A stretch of 64,000 bases of DNA from Rhodovastum sp963709085 (GCA_963709085.1 CAVPVB010000007.1:1550001-1614000), one strand, 5' to 3'; positions 18,356 through 28,707 are shown, counted from the stretch's first letter. Made by a program: numbers and translations. Notes: generated from the sequence alone by a model not told the origin.

Positions 18356-20315
18356 GCGATAATCTGGAAATCGTCGGCTTCGACCTCGGCCACGGCGAGA
18401 GCGCGCTGGCCCATACCACCCTGGTCTCCGCCAACGAGCCCGAGCCGCTCTCCATCCACAACCGCCCGACCGTGCTCAGCGTGGTCGGCGTGGCCGCCGA
18501 TGGGCGGGTGGCGATCGGCGAGAACGCGGTGCGCCAGAGCGAGCACATGGCCGAGATGTTCGTCCGGTTCAAGGCGCTGCCGCCGGCCGACGGCCCCTGG
18601 CCGGGCGAGCGGCCCCTGGTTCTGTTTGTCGGCGGCATCGTGCGCGAGCTGGTCGAAAGCCGGCAGATCCCGCGCATCGAGGATGCGCGCGTGTTCGTCG
18701 GCGTGCCCTCGGGCTGGACCGGCGAGCCGGAATCGGCGCGGCGGCTGGAGCGGTACCGCGCCGCGCTGCGCGCGGCCGGCCTGCTGCATGTGGAGTTCGT
18801 GCCGGAATCCCGCGCCGCCTTCATGCAGGCGCGCGAATCCGGCGAGTCCGGCAGCTGGGCCTCGCCCAGCTTTCCGGCCAGGTGCTGGTGGTCGATCTCG
18901 GCTCCTCCACCGCCGATTTCACCCAGGTGCGCGACCTGCATCCGCTGCCGATGGATTTCGGCAACAACGCGCTGGGGGCGGCGCTGATCGAACAGACGCT
19001 GCTGCGCCACGCGCTGGAGCGGCACGAGGATGCGCGGCTGCTGGGCGCTTTCTACGACCGCCATCCGGCCCGTCACGCCTATGACGAATTGTCGTGGCGG
19101 ACGCTGAAGGAGGAGTATTTCAACGCCGAAGCCGCCGGCAACGCCGAGCCGCGGGCGCGCAATATCTTCGCCTTCGAGCTGGAGGACGGCGACGAGCTGC
19201 TGCTGCGCGCCGTGGTTGACCGCGCCGCCATGCGCGCCGCCCTGGCCGAGCCGCAGCCGGCGCTGGGCGGCATTGGCTGGCGCGAGGCGCTGCAAAACAG
19301 CCTGACCGCGGCGCGTGCCGGCATTGGCGGCAATCCCGATCTGGTGCTGTTCACCGGCGGCGCCTCCCGCATGGGCTTCGTGGTGCAGGACGCGCAGGCG
19401 ATTTTTCCCGGCACCAGGGTGGTGCGCGGCAAGGCGCCGGAACTGGCGATCGCCAAGGGGCTGGCCTGGTGGGGCCGCGCCCGGCTGCGCGCCTCCGCCT
19501 TCACCGCCGAGGTCGATGCGCTGTGCGCCCAGCCGGCCGAGGGACCGAGCGCCATCGGCGCGGTGGTGCGCACCGAATTGCCCGCCCTGCTGGACGCGCT
19601 GGCGCCGGCGATGGCGCGCGGGCTGGCCGAGCAGGTGATCATCCCCTGGGGCCGCGCCTGGCGCACCGGGCAACTGGTCACGCTGCGCGAATTCGAGCAC
19701 GCGACCGAAGTGCAGGCGGCCAACTGGATCGAATCGGAGACCGGCCACGCCGCCGTGGCCGAGGCGGCGCAGGCCTGGCTGGTGCGTCTGGCGCGGGCGC
19801 TGGAGACGCTCACCGATCCGATCTGCGACCGCTACCGCTTGCCCCGGCGCGCCCTGGTGATCGAGGCGACCACCCATGTGTCGGGCGAACTGATGGCCGG
19901 GCGCACCGCCGATACGCTGAATTTCAGCCACGTCCAGGGCATCGCCACGGTGGTCAATCTGGTGACCGCGGCGGTGGTGGCCTCGCTGGTGGGCGGCGGC
20001 GGCAAGGCGCTGCTGCTGGCCGGGCCGGTGGGCTGGGTGATCGGCTTCGTCGGCGCCGCCGCCCTGTTGTTCGCCGGCCAGAAGGCGGCGCGCGAGGCGG
20101 TGAAGGGCTGGAATATCCCCGTGCTCGCACGCCGGGCGGTGATTTCCGACGAGCGCCTGCTCCGCAAGGTGCGCGAGGGGGTGCCGGAAATCGCCGGCAA
20201 GCTGCGCGCGGCGCTGTCCGAGGGGCCGGCGGAGGATCTGGCGCATGCCATCGAGGTGCAGATCCGCGCCGCCCTGCTGACCCGGGCCGAGGACGCGCTG
20301 GTCCGGCTGGGGTAG
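18352..20315 (+). CDS. Hsp70-like ATPase with C-terminal membrane hairpin (single-base frameshift)
   Basis: The ATPase domain is clear: phosphate-1 loop VGFDLGHGESALA, FVGVPSGWTG, connect/phosphate-2 LVVDLGSSTADFT and adenosine motif FTGGASRMGF. The first two are in one frame (from ATG 18352) and the rest in the next frame; adding one base near 18860 (GSWASPS read as ELGLAQLSGQ) gives about 654 residues. After the ATPase there is no usual peptide-binding domain. Instead a helical region leads to a hydrophobic hairpin (IATVVNLVTAAVVASLVGG, then AGPVGWVIGFVGAAALLFAG) and a charged helical tail. A membrane-bound DnaK relative working with the upstream partner is inferred. Confidence 0.8.
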
Positions 20316-20319
20316 CCGC

Positions 20320-20787
20320 CTAGCCGCCGTCGCGCTTCAGAAACCGGGAAAAGGCGGCCAGCGTCGCGTCCGAGACATGGTGCTCGAGGCCCTCGGCATC
20401 CTGCTCGGCGGCCTCGGCCGGAACGCCGACCGCCAGCAGCAGGTCCACCACCAGCCGGTGGCGGGCGCGCACCCGGGCGGCGAGAATCTCGCCCGCCTCG
20501 GTGAGGAACACGCCGCGATAGGGGCGGGCGGTGGCCAGACCCTCGCGCTTGAGGCGGGCGATGTTGTTGATGGCGGTGGCGTGCGAGACGCCGAGGCGGC
20601 GGGCGATGTCGGTCGGCCGCGCCTCGCCGCCGATGGCCAGCAGATCGGCGATCAGTTCGGCGTAGTCCTCCAGCACGACGGCAGAGAGGGCCGTGCGCGT
20701 CTTGCCGAAACGGCGCGCCTGGATGGGCTCCGAAGGCAGCTCGATCGGGGCGGTTTCGGGGGCGCTTGCGCCCGGGGGTCGGGCCAC
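20320..20787 (-). CDS. mntR: Manganese-responsive DtxR-family repressor
   Basis: 155 residues from GTG 20787 (VARPPGASAPETAP); longer upstream frames are likely noise. Winged HTH typical of MntR/DtxR: LEDYAELIADLL, then EARPTDIARRLGVSHATAINNIARLKREGL and a wing, followed by a dimer/metal domain with RHRLVVDLLLAVGVP, EQDAEGLEHHVSD. Glu/His ligands of the metal site are present in AEGLEHHVS. Represses manganese uptake when Mn(II) is ample. Divergent from mntH with a perfect palindrome between them. Confidence 0.92.
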   Translation of the reverse strand: MARPPGASAPETAPIELPSEPIQARRFGKTRTALSAVVLEDYAELIADLLAIGGEARPTDIARRLGVSHATAINNIARLKREGLATARPYRGVFLTEAGEILAARVRARHRLVVDLLLAVGVPAEAAEQDAEGLEHHVSDATLAAFSRFLKRDGG

Positions 20788-20936
20788 GTGGTCAATCTCC
20801 GTTGGCCGGCGAAGGAGCCGGTGGGGGCACGGTGGACCATGGCCGCGACGGGGCATGATTTCAACCGTGGCTGTCCGCCGCGCCGGCGGTCGGACGTTGA
20901 CAGGGGGAAGGACCATGCCGATATGCTGGCGGCAAA

Positions 20937-20952
20937 TGTAGCCTCGGCTACA
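20937..20952. promoter_or_regulatory. Predicted MntR operator
   Basis: Perfect inverted repeat TGTAGCC-TC-GGCTACA, flanked by AAA and CTTT, in the mntR-mntH gap, 70 bp before the mntH start. Its shape matches the AT-rich-flanked, ~20-bp dyads bound by DtxR-type MntR. Likely represses mntH and perhaps mntR itself. Confidence 0.72.
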
Positions 20953-21021
20953 CTTTACGGTCGCTGCTGCCGCATCGGTTCGGGGACGCGACAACCGGGG
21001 GAAGGCTTGAGCGGATCAACC

Positions 21022-22315
21022 ATGCAACGCCTGACCCTGAGCGAGCGCACCGTGGCCGCGGGGCGCGAGAGTTCTGGCCGGCCGGCGGCGGGGGCTGCGC
21101 GGCTTCCTGCCCTTTGCCGGGCCGGCCATCATTGCCTCGATCGCCTACATGGACCCCGGCAATTTCGCCACCAACATCCAGGCCGGCGCCAAATACAATT
21201 ATTCGCTGCTCTGGGTGGTGCTGGTCGCCAACATGGTGGCGATGCTGTTCCAGGCGCTGTCGGCCAAGCTCGGCATCGTCACTGATACCAGCCTGGCGCA
21301 GGCCTGCCGCGACCGGTTTCCCCGCCCGGTGGTGTGGGCGATGTGGGGGACGAGCGAGGTCGCGGCGATGGCGACCGATCTGGCGGAGTTCCTCGGCGGC
21401 GCGCTCGGCCTGTCGCTGCTGACCGGGCTGGCGCTGTTTCCCTGCCTGCTGGCCACCGGCGTGGTCACCTACGCGCTGCTGTCGTTGGGCGACCGGGGGT
21501 TTCGGCCGGTCGAACTGGTGATCAGCGGCTTCGTCGCGGCGATCGGGCTGGCCTATCTGGCCGAATTGTTCGTGGCGCCGCCGGACTGGGGCGGGTTCCT
21601 GCACGGCGCGGTCACGCCCGCGCTGCCGGATGCCGAGGCGATCACGCTGTCGGTCGGCATCGTCGGCGCGACTGTCATGCCGCATGCGCTGTACCTGCAT
21701 TCCAGCCTGACGCAGAACCGCATGCCGGCCGCGAGCCCCGATGAGCGCCGCGCCGTGCTGCGTTTCTCCAATATCGAGGTGGTGGTGGCGCTCGGGCTGG
21801 CCGGGCTGGTGAACATGGCCATGGTGGCGATGGCCGCCGCCGCGTTCCACCAGGGCCATGCCGAAGTGGCCGAGATCGGCGCCGCCTACCACACGCTGGT
21901 GCCATTGCTGGGCGGCGGGGCGGCGCTGGTATTCGCGCTGTCGCTGCTGGCCTCGGGCTTCTCCAGCTCCATGGTGGGCACCATGGCCGGCCAGACGATC
22001 ATGCAGGATTTTGTCCGGTTCCGCATCCCGCTCTGGCTGCGCCGCGCCGTCACCATGGCGCCGCCCTTCGTGCTGGTCTGGCTCGGCGCCAACGTGACCC
22101 AGTCGCTGGTATGGAGCCAGGTGGTGTTGAGCCTGGCGCTGCCGGTGCCGATGGTGGCGCTGGTGCTGCTGACCGGCAACCGCCGGGTGATGGGTGGCTT
22201 CGCCAACGGGCGGCTCACGCAGATCGCGGCGACCCTGGCGGCGGCGGTGGTGCTGGTCCTCAACGCGCTGCTGGTGCTGCAGATTTTCGGGGTGGCGTTG
22301 CCGTTTGCTGGTTAA
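21022..22315 (+). CDS. mntH: Nramp-type manganese transporter (single-base frameshift)
   Basis: Proton-coupled Mn(II)/divalent metal importer of the inner membrane. ATG 21022 gives MQRLTLSERTVAAGRE, then one extra base near 21069 breaks the frame; the next frame continues VLAGRRRGLRGFLPFAGPAIIASIAYMDPGNFATNIQAGA. The Nramp signature DPGN in the first helix and MPHALYLHSS (TM6 MPH) are present; eleven or so membrane segments follow to LLVLQIFGVALPFAG. Corrected length is about 430 residues, normal for the family. Upstream palindrome and divergent mntR indicate Mn-dependent repression. A copy of the last 39 bases lies at 23864. Confidence 0.9.
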
Positions 22316-22335
22316 GGCGGGGGGTAAGGCAGCGG

Positions 22336-23466
22336 TTATCGGCCGCCGGCCGGCAAAGCGCCGGTGGCCCGCCGCCGCCGCGCGCAGGCGACGCCGGCAA
22401 GGCCGACCGCCAGCACGGCCAGGCCGCCCGGCTCGCTGACGGCGGCCACCGTCGGATCGGGGACGAAATCCAGATTGCCGGTGAAGGCGTAATTGTGGAT
22501 CTCGTTGCTGCCCTGGTTCAGCGAGGCCGCGACGATATCGCCCTGGCTCACCCCGGTGATCGTCAGGTTCGCGTCGGGCGCCAGTATCGTGCCGGCCCAG
22601 CCCGGCAGGGTCAGGCTGGTCTGGGTGGCGAAATTCCAGATCACGTCGTCCTGGCCGCTGAAAGTATTCAGGTTGCTGTTGAGCCCGCTGACCGCGCCGA
22701 TGACGTTGATCACCACGGTCTGGGCGCCGTTCAGGCTGAAGTCGAAGTTTCGGATCGCCGCGGCGAGATTGCTGCCGCTCACGTCGTAAACCGTCACCTT
22801 GACGCCGTTGATGGTGGTCGGCGCGGCGGTGAAGACGTTGCTGGTGCCCTGGGCGATGCCCGTCAGCCCGTTGAGGTAGCTCGACAGATATTGCAGCGGC
22901 GTCTGGAACGTGGCGGTGAAACCGGGCAGGACGAAGCTGCCCGTCTTGACGGTGCCGTTCTGGGACGCCGCCGTCACGCCCGGCGAGACAGCGGTGGCGA
23001 CGAGGTTTCCATTACCACCGACTGCCGACGAGGTGCCCTGCGTGCCGACATAGGCGGTCTGGCTCTTGCTGGGCATGGAGAGCGCGCCGGTATTGGTGCC
23101 GCCGATGAAGATGTTGCCGTTCTGGCCGGTGACGCCCGAGCCGGAGACATTGCCGTAGACCGTCAGGGCCCCGAGGCTCTGCGTCGCCGCGCCGACCGTC
23201 ACGCCGGTGACCGTCGGCGTTGTCGCCGGCAACGAGGCGGTGCCGCACGGGCCGGTGCTGTCATCGGTCTGGAAGCAGTACATGCCCGAGCCGGATTGGG
23301 TCAGCGTGCCGCCGATCACGGCCCGCCCTTCGGTCTCGGAACCGCTGACCACGTTGCCGAAGACGATTTCGTTGAACTGGTCCAGCAGCGCCGCATAGGG
23401 CTCCGCCTGCGCGCCGGTCGAAACCACGGTGGCCAGGGCAATCACAGCCGTTCGCATCGCCCGCAT
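22336..23466 (-). CDS. Choice-of-anchor A family protein with PEP-CTERM-like tail
   Basis: 376 residues. Signal peptide MRAMRTAVIALATVVSTGAQA, then the choice-of-anchor A domain: FNEIVFGNVVSGSETEGRAVIGG, GALTVYGNVSG, VINVIGAVSGLNSN, VIWNFATQTSLTL and GTILAPDANLTITG..QGDIVAASL, a beta-helix-like body found in extracellular bacterial proteins. The tail SEPGGLAVLAVGLAGVACARRRR is a PEP-CTERM-type sorting signal variant. It converges with mntH. Second exosortase-substrate-like protein in the window. Confidence 0.88.
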   Translation of the reverse strand: MRAMRTAVIALATVVSTGAQAEPYAALLDQFNEIVFGNVVSGSETEGRAVIGGTLTQSGSGMYCFQTDDSTGPCGTASLPATTPTVTGVTVGAATQSLGALTVYGNVSGSGVTGQNGNIFIGGTNTGALSMPSKSQTAYVGTQGTSSAVGGNGNLVATAVSPGVTAASQNGTVKTGSFVLPGFTATFQTPLQYLSSYLNGLTGIAQGTSNVFTAAPTTINGVKVTVYDVSGSNLAAAIRNFDFSLNGAQTVVINVIGAVSGLNSNLNTFSGQDDVIWNFATQTSLTLPGWAGTILAPDANLTITGVSQGDIVAASLNQGSNEIHNYAFTGNLDFVPDPTVAAVSEPGGLAVLAVGLAGVACARRRRATGALPAGGR

Positions 23467-23863
23467 GTCAAAAGCTCCAGCACGGTGGCGCCATCGCCAG
23501 CGCGTCAGGTGTTAATAATATGAAACGCGGCGCGATGCGACCAAAAAAGCCACATCGTCTCATTTTATAAATCTTTGGAGCCGGCGTCAGCAACCCGAGG
23601 TGGGAGTTTAATGCCTTAATGGGACACGTACGGACCTGTGCGGGGCGCGCCCGGGGGTCCTTGTACGTTGCTCGTCAGCGACCCAATAGCCGCCCGACGG
23701 TCCGCAGCGGTTGGGTGAGACGCCACGAGGTGGAAGAATAGACCGCCTGCAACTCGGACGTCAGCCGTTGGGCTTCCGCGCTATCTGCGGCTGCTGGCGC
23801 CGGGTCCGTGGTCCGCGGGCTTCGCTCGCCGGCGCCCAGCAGGTCGCATGCGCATTTGTCCCA

Positions 23864-23902
23864 GCTGCAGGTGCTGCAGATTTTCGGGGTGGCATTGCCG
23901 TT
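23864..23902 (+). repeat. Second copy of the mntH 3' end (39 bp)
   Basis: Matches 22267-22305, the last coding part of mntH, with only two or three differences, in the same orientation. Upstream homology stops. It looks like the remnant of a duplicated or deleted transporter gene. Confidence 0.7.
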
Positions 23903-23929
23903 CGTGACGTTGAAGTACTTTAGTAATGG

Positions 23930-24211
23930 CTACTCTTGCGAATTGAAGGTGCCGAACAAACTTGAATGCGGCTCAGAAAAACTGACAGAAAGTTCGGCGT
24001 TGTCGAGTCCCATGCTCCAAGAAAACTCGATATTCGATATTTTGTATTTAAGCGTTACACCCAGCAGATCGCCAACCGCCTTCGAAATAGTGTTTTCGAT
24101 TTCTGCTAGCGCATGAGCTTTTATCGCATTGTTAAGAGCCACGGCCATTGCTCCAATGGGTGATGCAATCGAAGACATTCTACCGTATGCCAGACGTGAT
24201 GGTGAACCCAC
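23930..24211 (-). CDS. Small hypothetical protein, possible
   Basis: 93 residues from GTG 24211, or 82 from ATG 24178. I do not recognise it. It contains a helical part (ALNNAIKAHALAEIENTISKAVGD interrupted here) and a beta-like end, KISNIEFSWSMGLDNAELSVSF. The amino-acid balance looks like a real protein and GC is below the neighbours, but there is no good ribosome site and no operon partner. Could be a remnant of an acquired gene. Confidence 0.4.
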   Translation of the reverse strand: MGSPSRLAYGRMSSIASPIGAMAVALNNAIKAHALAEIENTISKAVGDLLGVTLKYKISNIEFSWSMGLDNAELSVSFSEPHSSLFGTFNSQE

Positions 24212-24269
24212 CGAACCTGGGGATAGCGAGGATAAACATCTGCCCTCAGAGCTTGAAAAACAATCGAAC

Positions 24270-24342
24270 TTGAAAAAGAATGCCCGCTGATATCATTGAG
24301 TTTTTCGGCGTCGTTCGGCGGCTTGCGGGCATTCTTTTTCAA
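24270..24342. repeat. Perfect 18-bp inverted repeat
   Basis: Arms 24270-24287 and 24325-24342, TTGAAAAAGAATGCCCGC and its reverse complement, with a 37-nt GC-rich spacer. No transposase lies inside. Could be a strong bidirectional terminator, a small-RNA hairpin or a miniature mobile-element scar. Confidence 0.8.
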
Positions 24343-24424
24343 ACTCTCAGCGGTCGCCAACCAAAGACCCAGCCTGCAGCGCGGCACCTCCATGATGCCT
24401 CAGCTGCGTCCTTTCGTATCGGCG

Positions 24425-25429
<1,005 letters not shown>

Positions 25430-25564
25430 TTCGCCCTCCAGTCTTCCGGCGCAGGGTATGCATCGTCCGGAATCGGGTGGAAAGCCGGCAGAGCCCGGAT
25501 TACCGGTTTCTCATGCGCGTGCCTGCCTTGCTTCCCCCGCGCCTCTTCCTGAACAGAATGGGAT

Positions 25565-25611
25565 GCAAGGGCCTCGCGGCCCTTGCTGGGGTCCAGGGGC
25601 AAAGCCCCTGG
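25565..25611 (-). terminator. Tandem hairpins after the NIPSNAP gene
   Basis: Two consecutive stems: GCAAGGGCC/GGCCCTTGC (loop TCGC) and CCAGGGGC/GCCCCTGG (loop AAA), starting right after the stop of the leftward gene at 25619. Same design as the hairpin pairs at 33381 and 41821. Confidence 0.75.
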
Positions 25612-25618
25612 CCTTGCC

Positions 25619-25945
25619 TTACTTAACGGCGGAGAACGCCGTCGGCGCAAGCAGTTGGTTGCTGACGTTATATAAGATCGGCCCATCCTTCTCGCTATCA
25701 GCCCGCGCCGCCTGCCACTCCGGATCGGCCATGAACGCTGTCCATTTCCGCTCGCGCTCGGCCAGGCTTTCCCAGGCCAGCAGGTAGGTGAGGTCGGAGG
25801 AGGATTCGCCCACCAGGGTGGTCCAGAACCCGGCCTGACGGATGCCGTGGCGGTCCCAGAGGCGCAGGGTGTGGTTCTGGAACCGGGCCAGCAGGGCCGG
25901 CATCCGGCCCGGCAGGGTGCGGTAGATGCGCAGTTCGTAGATCAC
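25619..25945 (-). CDS. NIPSNAP family protein
   Basis: 108 residues from GTG 25945, preceded by GGAGG at good spacing. A single ferredoxin-like alpha/beta domain: VIYELRIYRTLPGRMPALLARFQ, LWDRHGIRQAGFWTTLVG, DLTYLLAWESLAERERKWTAF and a final strand. This is the NIPSNAP/dimeric alpha-beta barrel pattern. Bacterial members have no firm function; stress or aromatic metabolism roles have been suggested. An upstream ATG would add a low-complexity extension and is not preferred. Confidence 0.85.
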   Translation of the reverse strand: MIYELRIYRTLPGRMPALLARFQNHTLRLWDRHGIRQAGFWTTLVGESSSDLTYLLAWESLAERERKWTAFMADPEWQAARADSEKDGPILYNVSNQLLAPTAFSAVK

Positions 25946-26051
25946 GGGGCGGTCCTCCTGGGCTGCGGGCGCCGGACGCGGCCAGGACATGCCCCCGCGG
26001 TTGACCGGCGCGCAAGCGGCTGGCAAGCCATAGCCGCAACAAAAGGACAAG

Positions 26052-27428
26052 ATGATGCGGTTCGCTCATGGCGTCGCCGGGACCGTACTGGGTCTCGGCC
26101 TTGCGTTCGCCGTGCCGGGTCAGGCGCAGGACGTGCCAGGGATTTCCACCCAGGTGCCGCCGGAGTTGGCGAAGATCGGCCATATCGTGGTGATCTTTGA
26201 GGAAAACCGCAGCTTCGACAATCTGTTCGGCCATTTCCCGGGCGCGGACGGGCTGGCCCGGTCCGGCGCCGCGGCAACGCAGGTGGACCGCGAGGGCAAG
26301 CCGTACGCCGGCCTGCCGCCGGTGATCGACCCCGCCGCGAAGCCGCCGGCGCCCGATCCGCGTTTTCCGCTGAACCTGCCGAACGGGCCGTTCCGCATCG
26401 ATGGCTATGTGTCGATGGAGCAGAAGACGCCGGACATGATCCACGCCTTCTACCAGGAGCAGTTGCAGATCAACCACGGCCGGATGGACAGCTACGTCGC
26501 CTGGTCGAACGCGGCCTCGCTGGTGATGGGCTGGTTCGATGCTTCCGGCACGCAGCAATGGCGGCTGGCGCATGAATACGCCCTCGGCGACCGCATGTTC
26601 CATTCGGCCTTTGGCGGCTCGTTCCTCAACCATGCGTTCCTGGTGTGCAGCTGCGCCTTCGAGTGGGAGGATGCGCCGCCGGCGATCCGGGCGGAGATCG
26701 ACGCCACCGGACGGCTGGTCAAGGACGGGCAGGTGACGCCGGACGGCTACGCGGTGAACACCAGCCGCTCCGTCTACCTGCATGCGCCCACCGATACCGA
26801 CCCGACGCTGCTGGTGCCGCCGCAGACCATGCCGCATATCGGCGACCGGCTGGATGCGCAGGGGATCGACTGGGCCTGGTATTCGGGCGGCTACGACAAC
26901 GCGATGGCGGGCAAGCCGGACCGGCTGTTCCAGTTCCATCACCAGCCGCTGGCCTATTTCAAGGATCTGGCTCCCGACACGCCGGGGCAGCTTGCGCATC
27001 TGAAGGATTATACCGGCCTGCTGGCGGACATTGCCGCCGACCGCCTGCCGCCGGTGGTGTTCTACAAGCCGATCGGCGAATGGAACCTCCACCCGGGCTA
27101 TGCCAGCGTGGCCGAGGGCGATGCCCATCTGGCCGAGCTGGTGGCCAAGCTGCAGGCCAGCCCGGCCTGGAAGGACATGCTTATTCTGGTCACCTACGAC
27201 GAGAATGGCGGTCAGTGGGACCATGTGGCGCCGCCGCGGCGCGACCGCTGGGGACCGGGGACGCGGATTCCGCTGCTCGCCATCGGCCCCTCGGTGAAGC
27301 GCGGCTTCGTCGACCACACGCCATATGATTTCGGCTCGATCCTGCGCACCATCACGCTGCGCTTCGGCGCCGAGCCGGTGGGCGACGCCGATCGCGATGC
27401 CTATCCGATGGTGAATCTGCTGCAGTAG
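26052..27428 (+). CDS. Secreted acid phosphatase / phospholipase C-type phosphoesterase
   Basis: 458 residues, signal peptide to ~residue 25 (FAHGVAGTVLGLGLAFAVPG). The alkaline-phosphatase-fold phosphoesterase signature is clear: IGHIVVIFEENRSFDNLFGHFPGADG with the catalytic EENRS, then QINHGRMD.Y, FHSAFGGSFLNHAFLVC, WAWYSGG and ILVTYDENGGQWDHVAPP near the end. This is the phosphoesterase family containing AcpA acid phosphatases and bacterial phospholipase C. Acts in periplasm or outside. Ends 7 bp before the convergent NnrU gene. Confidence 0.88.
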   Translation: MMRFAHGVAGTVLGLGLAFAVPGQAQDVPGISTQVPPELAKIGHIVVIFEENRSFDNLFGHFPGADGLARSGAAATQVDREGKPYAGLPPVIDPAAKPPAPDPRFPLNLPNGPFRIDGYVSMEQKTPDMIHAFYQEQLQINHGRMDSYVAWSNAASLVMGWFDASGTQQWRLAHEYALGDRMFHSAFGGSFLNHAFLVCSCAFEWEDAPPAIRAEIDATGRLVKDGQVTPDGYAVNTSRSVYLHAPTDTDPTLLVPPQTMPHIGDRLDAQGIDWAWYSGGYDNAMAGKPDRLFQFHHQPLAYFKDLAPDTPGQLAHLKDYTGLLADIAADRLPPVVFYKPIGEWNLHPGYASVAEGDAHLAELVAKLQASPAWKDMLILVTYDENGGQWDHVAPPRRDRWGPGTRIPLLAIGPSVKRGFVDHTPYDFGSILRTITLRFGAEPVGDADRDAYPMVNLLQ

Positions 27429-27434
27429 CGCCGC

Positions 27435-28109
27435 TTAGAAGGAAACCGGCGCCATGCCGAAAATGCCGCGGTGAAAGATCAGCAGTCCGAGCCATAAGAC
27501 GGTTCCGACGGCCGGCACCACCCAGCCGATCTCGCCCGGCACGAAGCGGTTGCGCCCGGCCAGGATGGCGGCGAAGGGCACAATCGAGGTGGACCGCTGC
27601 AACCGCGCCCAGGCGGCGTCGTCGCGGTCGGCTGTCTTGCGGTCGATCGAGGGGATGCCGATCACGGCGGTGAGGAAGAGCGCGCCGAAGAAAATCAGGC
27701 TGGCCACGTCGCCGTTGCCGATCATGTGCACCGCCGCCCAGGTGGCATAGGAGACCATCATCGGGTGGCGGGTGACGCGCTGGATGCCCTTGATGTCGCT
27801 CTTGAGGTATTTCTCGCCGCCGGCCGCGGTCGGGTTGCGCACGAACGAGGCGGCGAACAGCAGGAAGGCCGGCAGCATGACGAAGGCCAGCACCCAGCGC
27901 AGCCAATCCGGCGCGGTCCACAGCACCACCGTGTCGGACTGTGCATAGGACATGCACAGGAACACCATCACCGCGATCGACCACAGCGAGAACAGGCCGC
28001 GATAGACGTTCACCCCCATCCGGCGGGTGAGGGTGTAGCGGATGTCGGTTCCGGCCACGCCGAGATGCAGCCCCAGCCAGAGCAGGGCGTCGATGATCAG
28101 CATTATCAT
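27435..28109 (-). CDS. NnrU family membrane protein
   Basis: 224 residues with five to six membrane segments. NnrU features: GVNVYRGLFSLWSIAVMVFL, WLRWVLAFVMLPAFLLFAASF, VTRHPMMVSYATWAAVHMI (the RHPxxxxYxxWxxxH motif shared with isoprenylcysteine methyltransferase-like proteins), IGIPSIDRKT. The name comes from genes near nitric-oxide/nitrite respiration, but many members lie elsewhere, and no denitrification gene is nearby here. ATG start at 28109. Confidence 0.88.
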   Translation of the reverse strand: MIMLIIDALLWLGLHLGVAGTDIRYTLTRRMGVNVYRGLFSLWSIAVMVFLCMSYAQSDTVVLWTAPDWLRWVLAFVMLPAFLLFAASFVRNPTAAGGEKYLKSDIKGIQRVTRHPMMVSYATWAAVHMIGNGDVASLIFFGALFLTAVIGIPSIDRKTADRDDAAWARLQRSTSIVPFAAILAGRNRFVPGEIGWVVPAVGTVLWLGLLIFHRGIFGMAPVSF

Positions 28110-28112
28110 GGT

Positions 28113-28229
28113 TCAGCGCTCCGGACGGGGCAGGCGGCCGGCGAGCGGCCGGCTGCCGGAAAGCAGCGGCGGGATCACATAAATGGGTGCCCCGGGCTGT
28201 TTGCGCAGGGCGTGGGCAGTGGTCGGCAT
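28113..28229 (-). CDS. Possible 38-residue leader-type small ORF
   Basis: ATG 28229 has GGAGAG at good spacing and the frame ends three bases before the NnrU start, so it could be a translated leader of NnrU. The peptide (MPTTAHALRKQPGAPIYVIP and onward) is Pro-rich and resembles nothing I know. Confidence 0.3.
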   Translation of the reverse strand: MPTTAHALRKQPGAPIYVIPPLLSGSRPLAGRLPRPER

Positions 28230-28707
28230 GATGGGTGCTCTCCGGGACGATGGCGCCGATGGCCCGACGATGTCGCATCAGTCCGCGTCCGGCGTCCAGA
28301 GGGCGGCACAATGACAGCATCCATGCCGATGATCACGGCGCGATAGTGGTCCTTGCGGCGATGGCGAAGTTGCTGCGCGCGATCGATCCGGTATCGCGCC
28401 GTGGAAAAATCATTCTGGAGATGGCTCGCAGCCCTGGCTTCACCGCCGCGAAGATGCGCGCGGCATTGCGCCAGCCCAGGAAGATACATTGACGGCAGGC
28501 CAGGTGGCCGATCATCCCGGCCTTACTTTCGCTGTATTCCCCGGGCAGGCAGGCGGACCTGCAGGCCGGGACTGTTTTTTTGCGTCATCACCTGTCCGTC
28601 GGCCGGTACACAAAAAGATACAATATCTGACGGAACAGGTTTGATACCGTCGCGATTAACATTGTGCCTGCCGGTTGGGCCGGCGCGGACGAGACGAGGG
28701 ATGCACC
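28230..28707. other. Intergenic region, nothing recognised
   Basis: About 480 bp between the NnrU leader and the rightward secreted protein. Short open frames occur on both strands but lack ribosome sites and known motifs. An AT-richer part at 28560-28640 probably carries the promoter of the downstream gene. Confidence 0.5.

Larger units (their letters stand above)
23467..24424. other. Gene-poor region with repeats
   Basis: Roughly 960 bp between the choice-of-anchor A gene and hemB. Contents: an AT-rich stretch (23510-23580) that likely holds the promoter of the leftward anchor gene, a second copy of the mntH 3' end (23864-23902), a possible small leftward gene (23930-24211), and a perfect 18-bp inverted repeat (24270-24342). 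No convincing long gene is seen; lower GC in the right half suggests foreign or decayed DNA. Confidence 0.6.
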
